64,000 bases of DNA from G963668185 sp963668185 (GTDB lineage Bacteria; Chloroflexota; Dehalococcoidia; Lucifugimonadales; G963668185): NCBI GenBank assembly GCA_963668185.1, contig OY764162.1, positions 682,001 to 746,000 of the forward strand, given 5' to 3'. A model generated the notes under the pieces. The model saw only the letters and a list, made by a program, of their open reading frames with translations, did no database searches and was not told the DNA's origin. Shown in pieces: positions 16,781 to 26,598 of the stretch (its first letter is position 1; each line of letters begins with the position of its first letter). Made by a program: the position numbers and the translations under genes.

Positions 16781-19072
16781 ATGACTTCAAACATGGTTCT
16801 TTCCAAGAAAGAGTACAAGGTTGTCGGCACCCGACCCGTCCGGCACGACGGCGTCGAGAAGGTGACGGGCGCCGCGCGTTACGGCGCCGACGTCCACCTG
16901 CCCGGCATGTTGCACGGCAAGGTCCTGCGCAGCCCGCACGCCCACGCCGTCATCAAGCGGTTGGACACGTCGGCGGCTGAGGCCCATCCCAGCGTGAGAG
17001 CCGTGGCGACCGGCAGGGACTTGGCGGAGGTGGCCGAGGGCCTGTCCGAAGTCGGGGAGGACATCTTCACCAGCCTTCGCTACATGCGCGACAACATACT
17101 TGCGGCGGACAAGGCCCTGTACGCCGGCCACCCGATCGCAGCCGTCGCCGCCGACAGCCCGCACCAGGCCGAGGAGGCGCTGGCGCTCATCGAGGTCGAG
17201 TACGAAGTCCTGCCGCCGGTCGTGGACGTCGAGGCCGCCATGGCAGCCGACGCGCCGATTCTCCACGAGCGCCTGGCCACCGCGGGGCTGGAAGGCGAGG
17301 ACTACAAGGCCGACACGAACATCGCCAGCCACGAGCAGTACATCCTGGGCGACGTAGAAGCAGGTTTCGAGCAGTCGGACATCGTCGTCGAGCGCGAGTT
17401 CAGGACGAAGACCGTCCACCAGGGCTACATCGAGCCGCAGAGTTCCACCGTCGTGTGGCGCGGCGACGGCCAGGTCGTCGCGTGGGCCAGCAGCCAGGGA
17501 CACTTCGGCGTGAGAGACAGCACCGCTACCGTGCTGGGGCTGCCCCAGTCCAGGGTCAAGGTGATACCGATGGAGATCGGCGGCGGCTTCGGAGGCAAGC
17601 TGTCTTGCCGCTTGGAGCCGATCGGGGCCGTGCTTTCGAAGAAGTCCGGAAGGCCCGTCAAGCTGGCCATGACGCGCGAAGAGGTCCTCACCGCCACCGG
17701 CCCGACTTCGGGCAGCTACGTGAAGATGAAGATCGGCGCGAAGAACGACGGCCGGATAGTCGCCGCGCAGGGCATGCTTGCGCTGGAGGGCGGCGCATTC
17801 CCCGGCTCGCCCGTCGGCGGCGCGGCGGCGTGCATGCTCTCGCCCTACAACATCGAGAACGTCCGCCTGGACGGGTACGACGTGGTAACGAACAAGCCGA
17901 AGACGACGGCTTACCGGGCGCCGGGCGCGCCCATCGGCGCGTTCGCCGTGGAAACGATAGTCGACGAAATCTGCGAGCGCCTGCAGATGGAGCCGCTCGA
18001 AATGCGCGCGCTGAACGCAGCCAGGGAAGGCACACGGCGCGCGGACGGCGTGGTGAACGGCCCGATCGGCATGGAGGAGATCGTCGAGGCCGTACGGTCC
18101 CATCCGCACTACGGTTCGCCGCTGTCCGACGGCAACACGGGCCGAGGCATCGCGTTCGGGTACTGGCGGAACAACACCGGCCCGTCCTGCGCCGTCGCCA
18201 ACGTCGCCCCGGACGGCGGCGTAGCCCTGACCGAGGGATCCATGGACATCGGCGGCTCGCGCACGGCGGTCGCCCAGCAACTCGCCGAGGTGCTCGGCAT
18301 CCCTGTCGAAGACGTGCACCCCACCGTCGGAGACACCGAGGCGATCGGCTACACCTCCGTCACGGGCGGAAGCGGCGTTGCGTTCAAGACCGGCTGGGCG
18401 GCACACGCCGCCGCCGAGGACATCAAGTCCCAGCTCATCGACCGCGCCGCGTTCATCTGGGAGACCGACGCCTCCAACGTCGAGTACGTGGACGGCGCTC
18501 TCAGGCACAAGGCGGACCCCGAACTCAGCTACACGTTCAAGGAGATCGCCGCACAACTCAACAGCACCGGGGGTCCGGTGGTTGGCCGCGCCAACGTGTA
18601 TCCCACGGGCGTCGGCGGCTCGCACATGGCCAACCTAGTGGACGTCGAAGTGGATCCGGAGACCGGCAAGGTGCAGGTGACGAGATACACCGCGTTCCAG
18701 GACGCGGGCAAGGCCGTGCATCCGAGCTACGTCGAGGGCCAGATGCAGGGCGGCAGCGTGCAGGGCATCGGCTGGGCGCTGAACGAAGAGTACTTCTACG
18801 GCGACGACGGGCGCATGGCGAACACGTCCCTGCTCGACTACCGCATGCCGACGAGCCTCGACGTGCCCATGATCGACACGGTGATAGTCGAGGTGCCGAA
18901 CCCCGGCCATCCGTTCGGCGTTCGCGGCGTCGGCGAGTCCTCGATCGTTCCGCCCATGGCAGCGATCGCCAACGCCATCCACGACGCCGTCGGCGTACGA
19001 ATGCGCGACCTGCCCATGAATCCGGACTCCGTCGTCCGCGCGCTCGCCGAGCACAACGGGGCCGCGGAATAG
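16781..19072 (+). CDS. Xanthine dehydrogenase-family molybdopterin-binding subunit
   Basis: This 763-residue protein is the large Moco subunit of the XDH/aldehyde oxidase/CO dehydrogenase family. The N-terminal a/b hammerhead domain includes GAARYGADVHLPGMLHG; the Moco domain has GGGFGGKLSCR and TAYRAPGAPIGAFAVE, and the catalytic glutamate lies in GVGESSIVPP. The AYRAPG loop lacks the CxxR signature of form I CO dehydrogenase, so it is a hydroxylase of unknown substrate. GGAGGA precedes ATG 16781. No FAD (CoxM) or 2Fe-2S (CoxS) subunit gene is adjacent; these must be elsewhere. Confidence 0.9.
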   Translation: MTSNMVLSKKEYKVVGTRPVRHDGVEKVTGAARYGADVHLPGMLHGKVLRSPHAHAVIKRLDTSAAEAHPSVRAVATGRDLAEVAEGLSEVGEDIFTSLRYMRDNILAADKALYAGHPIAAVAADSPHQAEEALALIEVEYEVLPPVVDVEAAMAADAPILHERLATAGLEGEDYKADTNIASHEQYILGDVEAGFEQSDIVVEREFRTKTVHQGYIEPQSSTVVWRGDGQVVAWASSQGHFGVRDSTATVLGLPQSRVKVIPMEIGGGFGGKLSCRLEPIGAVLSKKSGRPVKLAMTREEVLTATGPTSGSYVKMKIGAKNDGRIVAAQGMLALEGGAFPGSPVGGAAACMLSPYNIENVRLDGYDVVTNKPKTTAYRAPGAPIGAFAVETIVDEICERLQMEPLEMRALNAAREGTRRADGVVNGPIGMEEIVEAVRSHPHYGSPLSDGNTGRGIAFGYWRNNTGPSCAVANVAPDGGVALTEGSMDIGGSRTAVAQQLAEVLGIPVEDVHPTVGDTEAIGYTSVTGGSGVAFKTGWAAHAAAEDIKSQLIDRAAFIWETDASNVEYVDGALRHKADPELSYTFKEIAAQLNSTGGPVVGRANVYPTGVGGSHMANLVDVEVDPETGKVQVTRYTAFQDAGKAVHPSYVEGQMQGGSVQGIGWALNEEYFYGDDGRMANTSLLDYRMPTSLDVPMIDTVIVEVPNPGHPFGVRGVGESSIVPPMAAIANAIHDAVGVRMRDLPMNPDSVVRALAEHNGAAE

Positions 19073-19172
19073 CGCCCCCGCCTGAAAACCCCGCGCGGCC
19101 CTTCACTCGTATCACAAGAGGAAGCGCCGTCCCGCGTCCGGTAAAATGCCGCCGCCAGAGTACAGACAACCT

Positions 19173-19194
19173 CTTCCCCAGTCTGCTGGGGAAG
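19173..19194. repeat. Dispersed hairpin repeat, family A
   Basis: CTTCCCCAG and CTGGGGAAG form a perfect 9-bp stem around TCTG. Identical stems occur at 37891-37912 and 51853-51874, with a half copy at 36871-36893. This copy lies 45 bp before an ABC transporter start. Confidence 0.8.
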
Positions 19195-19238
19195 ACTGAG
19201 ATGGGGCCAAAAGCGAAAGGTCTCGGAAAGCATCAACG

Positions 19239-20216
19239 ATGGCAGTTGACACAGACGCCGTAAACGGCGATTACACGATCTCGGTGCAGGGCGCCACCAA
19301 GGTGTTCGGCCCCACCGTCGCCGTGGACCGCGTCACGTTCGACATCAAGAAGGGCGAGGTGGTTGGCTTCCTCGGCCCGAACGGCTCCGGCAAGACCACC
19401 ACGATGCGCCTCATCACCTCGTTCTACTCGCCGGACGGCGGCACGATCTTCGTGGACGGGATCGACACGCAGGACGACGAGACCGCGACCCGGGAGCTGA
19501 TCGGGTACCTGCCCGAGAGCAACCCCCTGTACGAAGACATGCTCGTGAACGAGTACCTCGCCTTCGTGGCCGACCTTCGCGGCATCCCTACCTCGGAGTA
19601 CAAGCGCAACCTCGAGCAGACAATCGACGAGACCGGCATCAACGAGGTGTACTACAGGCCCATACACGAGCTGTCCAAGGGCTACCACCAGCGCGTCGGC
19701 CTTGCTCAGGCGATTCTGCACCAGCCTGAGGTACTGATCCTCGACGAACCTACGGAGGGACTCGACCCCAACCAGCGCGTCACCATACGCGAGCTCATAA
19801 AGTCGCTCGGCGAGGAGCGCACCGTCCTGCTGAGCACGCACGTGATGCAGGAGGTGGAGGCCACCTGCGAGCGGATTCTGCTCATCAATCGCGGCAGGCT
19901 GGTGGCCGACGACACCGTGCAGGAGCTACTGACGCGGGCGCGCGGTCTGCGCCGCCTGTTCGTCGAGGCCGAAGGCAACCAGATCGAGTCCAAGCTCAAC
20001 GTGCTCGACGGCATCGGCGGCATTCGCCGGTTGGACCCAATCGAAAACCGCAAGCGTTACGAGTTGACCGTCGCCGGCGACGCCGATCTCAGGCCGCAGG
20101 TGTTCAACCTAGCGAAGAAGGAAGGCTGGACGCTCTGGGAGCTCCACGAGGAGGCCTCCAGGCTGGAGGACGTCTTCCACGTCCTCACGGAAGAGGCGGA
20201 GCGGGAGGCACGGTAA
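19239..20216 (+). CDS. ABC transporter ATP-binding protein (GldA-like)
   Basis: This 325-residue ATPase has Walker A GPNGSGKT (46-53), the signature LSKGYHQRVGLAQ and Walker B VLILDEPTEGLDP, followed by the H-loop LLSTHVMQEVE. The C-terminal 90 residues are the extra regulatory domain seen in ABC-2 exporter ATPases. The downstream membrane protein and DUF4340 gene form the known Gld-like gene order, so this subunit probably energises export or envelope remodelling rather than uptake. Substrate is unknown. Confidence 0.9.
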   Translation: MAVDTDAVNGDYTISVQGATKVFGPTVAVDRVTFDIKKGEVVGFLGPNGSGKTTTMRLITSFYSPDGGTIFVDGIDTQDDETATRELIGYLPESNPLYEDMLVNEYLAFVADLRGIPTSEYKRNLEQTIDETGINEVYYRPIHELSKGYHQRVGLAQAILHQPEVLILDEPTEGLDPNQRVTIRELIKSLGEERTVLLSTHVMQEVEATCERILLINRGRLVADDTVQELLTRARGLRRLFVEAEGNQIESKLNVLDGIGGIRRLDPIENRKRYELTVAGDADLRPQVFNLAKKEGWTLWELHEEASRLEDVFHVLTEEAEREAR

Positions 20217-20223
20217 GCACGCC

Positions 20224-22491
20224 ATGCGGCCGTTCCTGGCGCTCGTAAAGAAGGACCTCAAAGGTTACTTCGACCAGCCCACCGGGTACATCCTGGTGAT
20301 CATCTTCGTCGTCCTTCTGTCGTACCTGTTCTTCAACGCCGCTTTCCTGACCGACGAGGCGTCGCTCAGGCCGCTCTTCACGGTAGAATTCAGCCCTTCC
20401 CTGCCCTGGCTGCTAGCGATCTTCGTTCCCGCCGCCACGATGCGCCTGCTGGCGGAGGAGCACCGGGACGGCACGCTCGAATTCCTGATGACCCAGCCCG
20501 TGCGAGGCTGGACGGTGCTGCTGGCAAAGTTCACGTCCGGCCTCGTGTTCGTGGGCGCAGCCATCGCCGCCACGGTCGTCATCCCGCTCACGCTCCAGAC
20601 CGCGGGCGACCTGGACGAAGGCGCGATCATCGCCCAGTACGTCGGCAGCCTGTTCCTGACGGCGTCGCTCATAACCATCGGCCTGTTCACGTCGAGCCTG
20701 ACACGGAACCAGATCGTCTCGTTCATGGCCGCCCTCGCGCTCAACTTCATCCTGATGCTGGCCGGCCTCGATCTCGTGCGCGCCGCCCTTCCGCTGAACG
20801 TGGCGGTGCTGTTCCAAGACCTCAGCCCGGTCACGCACTTCAGCACCATGGCTCGCGGCGTGCTGGACCTCCGGGACGTGCTGTACTTCCTCGCGCTCAT
20901 CTTCACCTTCCTCAGCGCCGCGTATCTGATGCTGCGGGCGCGGTCGCTGAGCCGGCGCTCTCCCCGCTTCGTGCTCCTGCAGTTCGGCGTCGCGGGCCTC
21001 GTAGTGCTGAGCCTGCTCGTCGGCTGGTTCGGAAGCTCGATCGGCGGCAGGCTGGACCTGACGGAAGACAAGCTGTACACGCTGAGCGACGGGATGCAGC
21101 AGATCGTTGACCAGCTTGACGATGTCCTCACAATCAAGCTCTTCGAGTCCCAGGACCTGCCCCCGCAGGCTGCGCTCGTCGCGAGGGACGTGAACGACTT
21201 CCTGGACGAACTCGCCGCAACGTCGGAGAACGTCGTCGTCGTCAAGCGGTACCCCAAGCCGGACGAAGAGGGCGACGAAGCCAGCCTGGAAGCGCAGTTG
21301 CTGGGCGTGCCCCAGGTCCAGTCCGAGGTGCGCAGCCGGAGCGAGTTGCAGCTTCAGAACATCTACCTCGGCCTTGCGATGACATACGCGGACAGGAAGG
21401 AGATTCTCCCGTTCATCGAGCAGGTGGACGGCCTGGAGTACCGCGTCGCTTCGCTCGCCAACCAGATGATCTCACGGGAACGAAAGAGCGTCGGCTTCCT
21501 CTCCGGCCACGACGAGATGACGCTCGAAGTCCACCTGCAGACCATCGGAAACGCCCTCGCGGTCAACTACGACGTCCTACAGGTGGAGGCCGAAGAAGGG
21601 CGGGAGTTGGACCTTTCGGGCCTAGACGTGCTCGTCGTTCCCCGGCCCGTGTCTCCGATGCCGCCGCAGCACCTCCAGGAGATACAGGACTACATAGACG
21701 GCGGAGGCAGGGCCGCGTTCCTACTGGACCCGATCGTCGTAGTCCCCGATCCGAACAGCCCCGCGCTGCTCGGCTTCGAGAACACCGCGAGCATGGCGTC
21801 GTTCGTGAGGCGCTACGGTGTTTTCGTGGACAGTGACCTGCTGCTCGACTTCCGGTCGTACTCCAACTTCCCCGGCTCCGCGCTTCCCTACCCTTACTGG
21901 ATGCGCGTCCCGGTCATCGACAACAAGATCGCCGGCAACGCCGAGACCGCCGTCCTCGCCTGGGCAAGCTCCGTCGGCAGCACGCGCTCCGAGGTCGGCG
22001 CGGTCGAGGTCATTCCGCTGCTCGAAACGCGCGGGTCGGCTGCTCGCCTGGAGCTTGCGGAAGACCGGCCCGTGTTCAACGTCAGCCCGGACGTGCTTCC
22101 CGACGTGCCCGCGACCGAATGGCGGGAACAGCTCACCGGCGTGGCCGTCACCGGTCAGGCGCCGGCCTCGAACGACGGGACGGCGTTCCGGCTGGTGGTG
22201 GTGGGCGACGCCGACTGGGTATCCGACACGGTGCTAAGCCAGCCGGACGGGCCCGGCAACCTGCTGCTGTTCTCGAACCTGGTGGACTGGCTTGCCCAGG
22301 AAGACGCGCTCGCGGACATCAGGTCGAAGCTCATAACGTCGCGCCAGCTTCTGTTCGATTCCCAGACGCACCAGCTGCTCGTGCAGTACGGAAACGTGGT
22401 GGGCATACCCGCCTTCTTCGCCCTGCTCGGCCTGTTCCGCTACTTCATGCGCCGCCGCGCCACACGGAGGATCTACCGAAGTGCAAGGTAG
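20224..22491 (+). CDS. ABC-2 permease fused to GldG-like domain
   Basis: This 755-residue protein joins two parts that are separate in many species. Residues 1 to about 270 are a six-helix ABC-2 permease (GldF-like: EEHRDGTLEFLMTQPVRG, EEHRxGTxE signature). After a membrane segment near 258-275, the rest is the extracytoplasmic GldG-like domain (RLDLTEDKLYTLSDGM, KSVGFLSGHDEM), closed by a final helix before the RRRATRRIYRSAR tail. It starts 7 bp after the ATPase gene. The fusion gives a complete exporter with the neighbouring ATPase. Confidence 0.88.
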   Translation: MRPFLALVKKDLKGYFDQPTGYILVIIFVVLLSYLFFNAAFLTDEASLRPLFTVEFSPSLPWLLAIFVPAATMRLLAEEHRDGTLEFLMTQPVRGWTVLLAKFTSGLVFVGAAIAATVVIPLTLQTAGDLDEGAIIAQYVGSLFLTASLITIGLFTSSLTRNQIVSFMAALALNFILMLAGLDLVRAALPLNVAVLFQDLSPVTHFSTMARGVLDLRDVLYFLALIFTFLSAAYLMLRARSLSRRSPRFVLLQFGVAGLVVLSLLVGWFGSSIGGRLDLTEDKLYTLSDGMQQIVDQLDDVLTIKLFESQDLPPQAALVARDVNDFLDELAATSENVVVVKRYPKPDEEGDEASLEAQLLGVPQVQSEVRSRSELQLQNIYLGLAMTYADRKEILPFIEQVDGLEYRVASLANQMISRERKSVGFLSGHDEMTLEVHLQTIGNALAVNYDVLQVEAEEGRELDLSGLDVLVVPRPVSPMPPQHLQEIQDYIDGGGRAAFLLDPIVVVPDPNSPALLGFENTASMASFVRRYGVFVDSDLLLDFRSYSNFPGSALPYPYWMRVPVIDNKIAGNAETAVLAWASSVGSTRSEVGAVEVIPLLETRGSAARLELAEDRPVFNVSPDVLPDVPATEWREQLTGVAVTGQAPASNDGTAFRLVVVGDADWVSDTVLSQPDGPGNLLLFSNLVDWLAQEDALADIRSKLITSRQLLFDSQTHQLLVQYGNVVGIPAFFALLGLFRYFMRRRATRRIYRSAR

Positions 22492-23449
22492 ACAGGTAGT
22501 TCTTGTGTTCGTCGTTCTGGCGGCCATAGCGGTCGCCGGACTGGTTGGACGTTTCGTCACGGCCGGCTCCGACGAGTTGTCGCTTGAGGGCCTCCTGCCG
22601 ATTACGCCGGACGTCGTCGACGAGGTCACGCTTGAGGACGGCGGCGAGCAAACGACGATCCGCAGGCAGAACAACGAGTGGCTGCTGGTTACCGGGCGCA
22701 CGGAGCCCGCGTTCGACCGCCGCTTGGCGGTGTTCTGGAACGCGGTGCTCCTGGTTGACGGCGCACAGCTCATCGCGCGGAACCCCGCCAACCACGAACT
22801 CATGGGCGTGGACGACGCGCAGGGCGTGCGCGTCGGCTTCTACCTCGGGGACGCCTTGCAGGAAGAGTTGGTCTTCAGCACCGTCTGGACAGAAGAGGCG
22901 CAACTCTGCTACGTAAAAAGGCCGCGCGGCGACGAGGTGTACGGCGTGCCGTGCGGCTTCGACCAGATCTTCGACCCGTCGCCCTACTCGTGGCGGAATC
23001 CCATCATCGCGCAACTCCCCCGCGATCAGTTGGACTCGATGACGTTCGCCTATCAGGACGACGTGTTCGTTGTGCGGCGGTCCGGCCCCGGCTGGGTCAT
23101 CGAAGCGGACGGACAGCAGTTCACGGCCAATCCGCTCCAGGTGGAGACGATGCTGCAACTCGCGGAGTTCGTCGTAGCGCAGGGCTTCGTCCACGACGAA
23201 GAGGCGGGCGCTGTCGACTTCAGTTCTCCCCACGCGGAGATCACGGCCACTACCGCGCCCGGATCGCAGTTGGGCGGAGTGAACCTCCGCTTCCTGAAAG
23301 TGTCCGAAGACACTTACTACGTCCAGCGCCAGGGCTCAGACGACGTCTACCTCGTTGACGGCCCAACCGTCGACGCCCTGCTGCGCCCCCGCGAAGGCTA
23401 CATCTTCACCATCGAACCCGCCCCGGACACCGCAGACAACGGGGGCTAG
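22481..23449 (+). CDS. DUF4340 domain protein
   Basis: This 322-residue protein has one N-terminal membrane helix (about 7-25) and a repeated beta-rich DUF4340 domain outside the membrane (NNEWLLVTGR, FYLGDALQEELVFSTVW, ADGQQFTANPLQVETML). DUF4340 is regularly the third gene after GldA and GldFG homologues and is thought to work with that exporter. GTG 22481 is preceded by GGAGG and overlaps the permease stop by 11 bp, so translation is coupled. Confidence 0.88.
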   Translation: MQGRQVVLVFVVLAAIAVAGLVGRFVTAGSDELSLEGLLPITPDVVDEVTLEDGGEQTTIRRQNNEWLLVTGRTEPAFDRRLAVFWNAVLLVDGAQLIARNPANHELMGVDDAQGVRVGFYLGDALQEELVFSTVWTEEAQLCYVKRPRGDEVYGVPCGFDQIFDPSPYSWRNPIIAQLPRDQLDSMTFAYQDDVFVVRRSGPGWVIEADGQQFTANPLQVETMLQLAEFVVAQGFVHDEEAGAVDFSSPHAEITATTAPGSQLGGVNLRFLKVSEDTYYVQRQGSDDVYLVDGPTVDALLRPREGYIFTIEPAPDTADNGG

Positions 23450-23499
23450 CCGGCTACGTCAACCGAAACTGATTGTCGATAGGAGTAGCTCATTTTGCC

Positions 23500-23533
23500 G
23501 TCATACCGGCGAAGGCCGGTATCCAGAGGTGGG
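23500..23533. repeat. Dispersed palindromic repeat, family B
   Basis: ATACCGGC-GAAG-GCCGGTAT lies in the context GTC...CCAGAGGTGG. It is followed at 23544-23565 by a segment also found at the right end of the MITE-like element (37933-37954). Confidence 0.75.
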
Positions 23534-23630
23534 ACGGGTACTCCTCTCACGAACTCTGAACACTTGCCAGATACTCCTCTCAGTACACAAGGCGTCACGC
23601 AAGGTGGTAGACTTTGGCTAGGAGGCAACA

Positions 23631-23816
23631 ATGGCAACGATTGAAGAGCGTGTAAGTCGTCTTGAAGGCGGGTACGAACACCTCGCAACGAAGGCGGACG
23701 TGTACAGGGCCATTGCCGACGTTCGATCAGACCTCAACCGAGCCATGCTCACCCTGGGTATCTTTATGACCGGCTTGGTCGGGGCTGCCGTTGCTTTCTT
23801 AAAGCTGACCAGCTAG
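23631..23816 (+). CDS. Small coiled-coil membrane protein, unknown
   Basis: This 61-residue protein has a strong AGGAGG ribosome site 7 nt before ATG. The N-terminal 40 residues are charged and heptad-like (TIEERVSRLEGGYEHLATKADV, then DVRSDLNRAML), followed by one membrane helix (LGIFMTGLVGAAVAFLKL). This layout resembles phage XhlA-type or similar small anchors, but I cannot assign a family. It lies between repeat copies of families B and C. Confidence 0.65.
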   Translation: MATIEERVSRLEGGYEHLATKADVYRAIADVRSDLNRAMLTLGIFMTGLVGAAVAFLKLTS

Positions 23817-23845
23817 CAGAATCATTGCCCTTGCACCAATCGTAG

Positions 23846-23865
23846 GGGCGATTCGCGAATCGCCC
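23846..23865. repeat. Dispersed perfect palindrome, family C
   Basis: GGGCGATTCGCGAATCGCCC is a perfect 20-bp palindrome preceded by GTAG. A compensated copy, GGGCCGTTCGCGAACGGCCC, lies at 43372-43391, also after GTAG. The paired changes keep the palindrome, so structure rather than sequence is conserved. Confidence 0.75.
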
Positions 23866-23918
23866 GCGGCGCCGTACGGCAACCGATTGCCCCGCCTTTA
23901 CGGGCCAGGGGCCCAGCC

Positions 23919-24899
23919 CTACGTATGCGCCGCCTCGTAGTGCGCGCCTAGGGCGTCGTACCCGAAGTCGCTGTCGATGTCCCGCCACACCGAGTGCACG
24001 TGGTTCGCGTTGTCCTGCGTGTTGTCGTACTCCACGAAGAATCGCGGCCCGTGGATGCGATAGTAGTGCGGCTCGCGCCGCCTGTCGCCGCCCGCCCAAC
24101 CGAAGTGGATGTCCCCTGCCCCGGCGGCTTCGATCTCCCTCATCGAACTGGCGGCAAGGCCGCCCTCGTGCCGATCCACGTACAGCCTCACCAGCGCCAT
24201 CAGCCTGTCGCGCGAGTCCGCAAGCAGCGCGCCCGCCGCGACCCCTGCCGGGCTGCCCATGGTCACTCGATCACTGGCCCGCATGATTATCTCGCTCGGC
24301 GCCACAGGGTAGATCGTCGCAATCGACCGCAGGTCGTCGTCCAGCGACACGAACAGTTCCCGCGCCAGGTCCTCCTCTTGCCTCATGATCCTCAGGCCCT
24401 TGTGAGGCCCGTGGAACACCTCCGCGGGATTGGCCCCCAGGAAGCAGGGCGTCGATCCCGCCACCTCCCCGTCGATGATCGTGAAGTTCAGGGAAACGTG
24501 GTGCCCGTCCACCCTCCAGCCCCACGGCCCATCGCCGGGCTCGCCGAACACGGTGTGAAAGTAGAGTTCCGGCCGCCTGTGGAAGCCGGAACCTCCCGAT
24601 CTCGCCTCGATCTCCCCCAGGATCAGTTCGTGCTCGAAGATCTGCTTTGCCCGCTGGTAAGCGTTCGGGCTCAGCCCGGTCGCCATGAGAGCGTCCGCCG
24701 CCTCCAGCGCCGCGCCGTCCATCTCGCCCCTCGACAGCCCCTGCCGCTCCATCGGGATGAAGTTCCAGTTGAGCCGCTCAGCCGTCTCGAACGGGAACGT
24801 GGCCCTCGCCCGCTGCGCGGTGTCAAGCCTGCCCAGCCACGCCTTAGCCGCCTCCGCCATCTCCTGCGCCGTCTTCACCGTATCGCTTCCATTAGTCAT
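23919..24899 (-). CDS. DUF3500 domain protein
   Basis: This 326-residue protein matches DUF3500: WNFIPMERQGLSRGEMD, then PELYFHTVFGEPGDGPWGW, DGHHVSLNFTIIDGEV and the C-terminal RFFVEYDNTQDNANHVHSVW. The conserved His/Glu pattern suggests an enzyme, but the family has no established reaction. ATG 24899 has AAGGAGG 6 nt upstream, which decides the start over an in-frame start at 24923. It is a common gene in soil and marine oligotroph genomes. Confidence 0.88.
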   Translation of the reverse strand: MTNGSDTVKTAQEMAEAAKAWLGRLDTAQRARATFPFETAERLNWNFIPMERQGLSRGEMDGAALEAADALMATGLSPNAYQRAKQIFEHELILGEIEARSGGSGFHRRPELYFHTVFGEPGDGPWGWRVDGHHVSLNFTIIDGEVAGSTPCFLGANPAEVFHGPHKGLRIMRQEEDLARELFVSLDDDLRSIATIYPVAPSEIIMRASDRVTMGSPAGVAAGALLADSRDRLMALVRLYVDRHEGGLAASSMREIEAAGAGDIHFGWAGGDRRREPHYYRIHGPRFFVEYDNTQDNANHVHSVWRDIDSDFGYDALGAHYEAAHT

Positions 24900-25029
24900 C
24901 GCGCGCCTCCTTCCGTGCCCCATCCTACTCTTCCCTACGTGCTCTTTGCACCTCTCCTGACTCCCAGCCCATTGAACTCAGCGACGGTCACGTGTAACTT
25001 ATCCTAACCACAGCTTGGAGTATTGGAAA

Positions 25030-25491
25030 ATGGCTTCAGCAGATTCAGGAACGATCGCGTCCCTTCGTCTTTGCCTCGGGCACCGCGAGCCCATGTGTGA
25101 GGTCGAGACCGTTGACATAGTCGCCGGCTACGGCATCGAAGGCGACCGGCACGCCACCCGCGGCCGGGCGCGCGCCCACCGGCAGGTACTGCTGATGGCG
25201 CAGGAGACGCTCGCCGCCTTCGGACTCGCGCCCGGCGAGGTCAGGGAGAACATCACTACGCAAGGCCTCGCCCTGCAGGAATTGCAGCCCGGCGACCGCG
25301 TAGCACTGGGAAGCGACGCCGTGCTTGAGATCACCGAAGATTGCGAGCCGTGCGAGCGCATGGACGAGTTGCGCCAGGGCCTTCGCACCGCGCTCGACGG
25401 CAAGCGCGGAATGCTCGCCACCGTGCTGGAGAGCGGCACGGTCCGCGCCGGCGATGCCGTCCGCGTGGTCAACGTCGCGGCGGCCCGCTAA
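25030..25491 (+). CDS. MOSC domain protein
   Basis: This 153-residue protein is a single MOSC (Moco sulfurase C-terminal) domain. Typical elements are GIEGDRHATRGRARAHRQVL, ENITTQGLAL and CEPCERMDELRQGL, whose cysteine pair is the likely sulfur- or Moco-binding site. Stand-alone MOSC proteins bind molybdenum cofactor in sulfur transfer or N-hydroxylated compound reduction. GGAG precedes ATG 25030; a TTG at 25015 is possible. It could serve the XDH-family Moco enzyme at 16781, which would need a sulfurated cofactor if it is XDH-like. Confidence 0.88.
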   Translation: MASADSGTIASLRLCLGHREPMCEVETVDIVAGYGIEGDRHATRGRARAHRQVLLMAQETLAAFGLAPGEVRENITTQGLALQELQPGDRVALGSDAVLEITEDCEPCERMDELRQGLRTALDGKRGMLATVLESGTVRAGDAVRVVNVAAAR

Positions 25492-25500
25492 CCTCCCCGT

Positions 25501-26553
25501 ATGAACCAAGACCGCATGCAGGGCTTGGCGCAGACCGTGCTCGGGCCGATTCCGGCCCACGAGCTCGGCCCCACCATGACTCATGAGCATATCCTCATCG
25601 ACTTCAGAACCACGTTCGATCCTCCAACCGCCGCCTCGGACTTAGGACGGGCGTACGAGCCTGTCAACCTCCAGAACCTGGCCTGGGTGCGCTACCACTG
25701 GAACAGGAACGAGGACAACCTGCTCCTGACCGACGAAGAGACCGCGATACGCGAGGTTGAGTTGTTCCGGCGCGCCGGCGGCCGCACCATCGTCGAAGCG
25801 ACGACGATCGGAATCGGTCGGGACCCGCTTGGCCTGGCCAGGGTGTCCACGGCGGCCGGCATAAATGTAATCATGGGAGCCGGCTACTATGTCGCGGCCA
25901 CCCACTCGCCGGACATGGACCACGTGGAGGAGGAGCAACTCGCCGCCCGCATCATCGGCGACATCACGGAAGGGGTAGATGGTACGCGGGTCAAGGCCGG
26001 CATCATCGGAGAGATCGGGTGCACCTGGCCCCTCACGGCCAATGAGCGCAAGGTGCTCCGCGCCGCCGCCTCGGCTCAGAGGGAGACGGGCGCTCCGCTG
26101 CTGATCCACCCCGGCCGCAGCCCGCGCGCGCCGTTCGAGATCCTGGACATCCTCTCGGAGGCCGGCGCGGACATTGGCAGGACGATCATGAGCCATCTGG
26201 ACCGCACGTACACGGACGAGGACTCGCTCGTCGAGTTCGCGGCCAGGGGCTCATACCTCGAATACGACCTCTTCGGAGTGGAGTGCTCCTACTACCCCCT
26301 GTCCGACATCGACATGCCCAGCGATGCCCAACGACTGGACTACATCCAGCGCCTGATCGCCGAGGGCTATCAGGACAGGATCGTCGTGGGCCACGACATG
26401 TTCTCGAAGCACAGGCTCAACGCTTACGGCGGCCACGGCTACGCACACATCCTTGAGAACATCGTCCCCAGGATGCGCAAGCGCGGCATGGAAGAAGAGA
26501 CCATCCGTGCGATACTGATCGACAACCCCGCCCGCGTTCTGGCGTTCGCCTGA
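25501..26553 (+). CDS. Phosphotriesterase-family metal-dependent hydrolase
   Basis: This 350-residue amidohydrolase-superfamily protein has the metal-binding HxH in MTHEHILIDF, the lysine that would be carboxylated in TRVKAGIIGEIG, further histidines in LIHPGRSP and MSHLDRTYTD, and a final aspartate in VGHDMFSKHRL. All metal ligands of the phosphotriesterase/PLL group appear present. Natural substrates of these proteins are often lactones or esters rather than phosphotriesters. It begins 9 bp after the MOSC gene and precedes a RidA gene. Confidence 0.9.
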   Translation: MNQDRMQGLAQTVLGPIPAHELGPTMTHEHILIDFRTTFDPPTAASDLGRAYEPVNLQNLAWVRYHWNRNEDNLLLTDEETAIREVELFRRAGGRTIVEATTIGIGRDPLGLARVSTAAGINVIMGAGYYVAATHSPDMDHVEEEQLAARIIGDITEGVDGTRVKAGIIGEIGCTWPLTANERKVLRAAASAQRETGAPLLIHPGRSPRAPFEILDILSEAGADIGRTIMSHLDRTYTDEDSLVEFAARGSYLEYDLFGVECSYYPLSDIDMPSDAQRLDYIQRLIAEGYQDRIVVGHDMFSKHRLNAYGGHGYAHILENIVPRMRKRGMEEETIRAILIDNPARVLAFA

Positions 26554-26598
26554 ACCTTCCCCGTCAACAAATCGAACTCAAGCACGAAGGAGAGACCT

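Noticed and set aside
16781..19072. Aerobic CO dehydrogenase large subunit (coxL)
   Set aside because: The form I active-site CxxR loop is absent (AYRAPG instead) and no coxM or coxS is adjacent.
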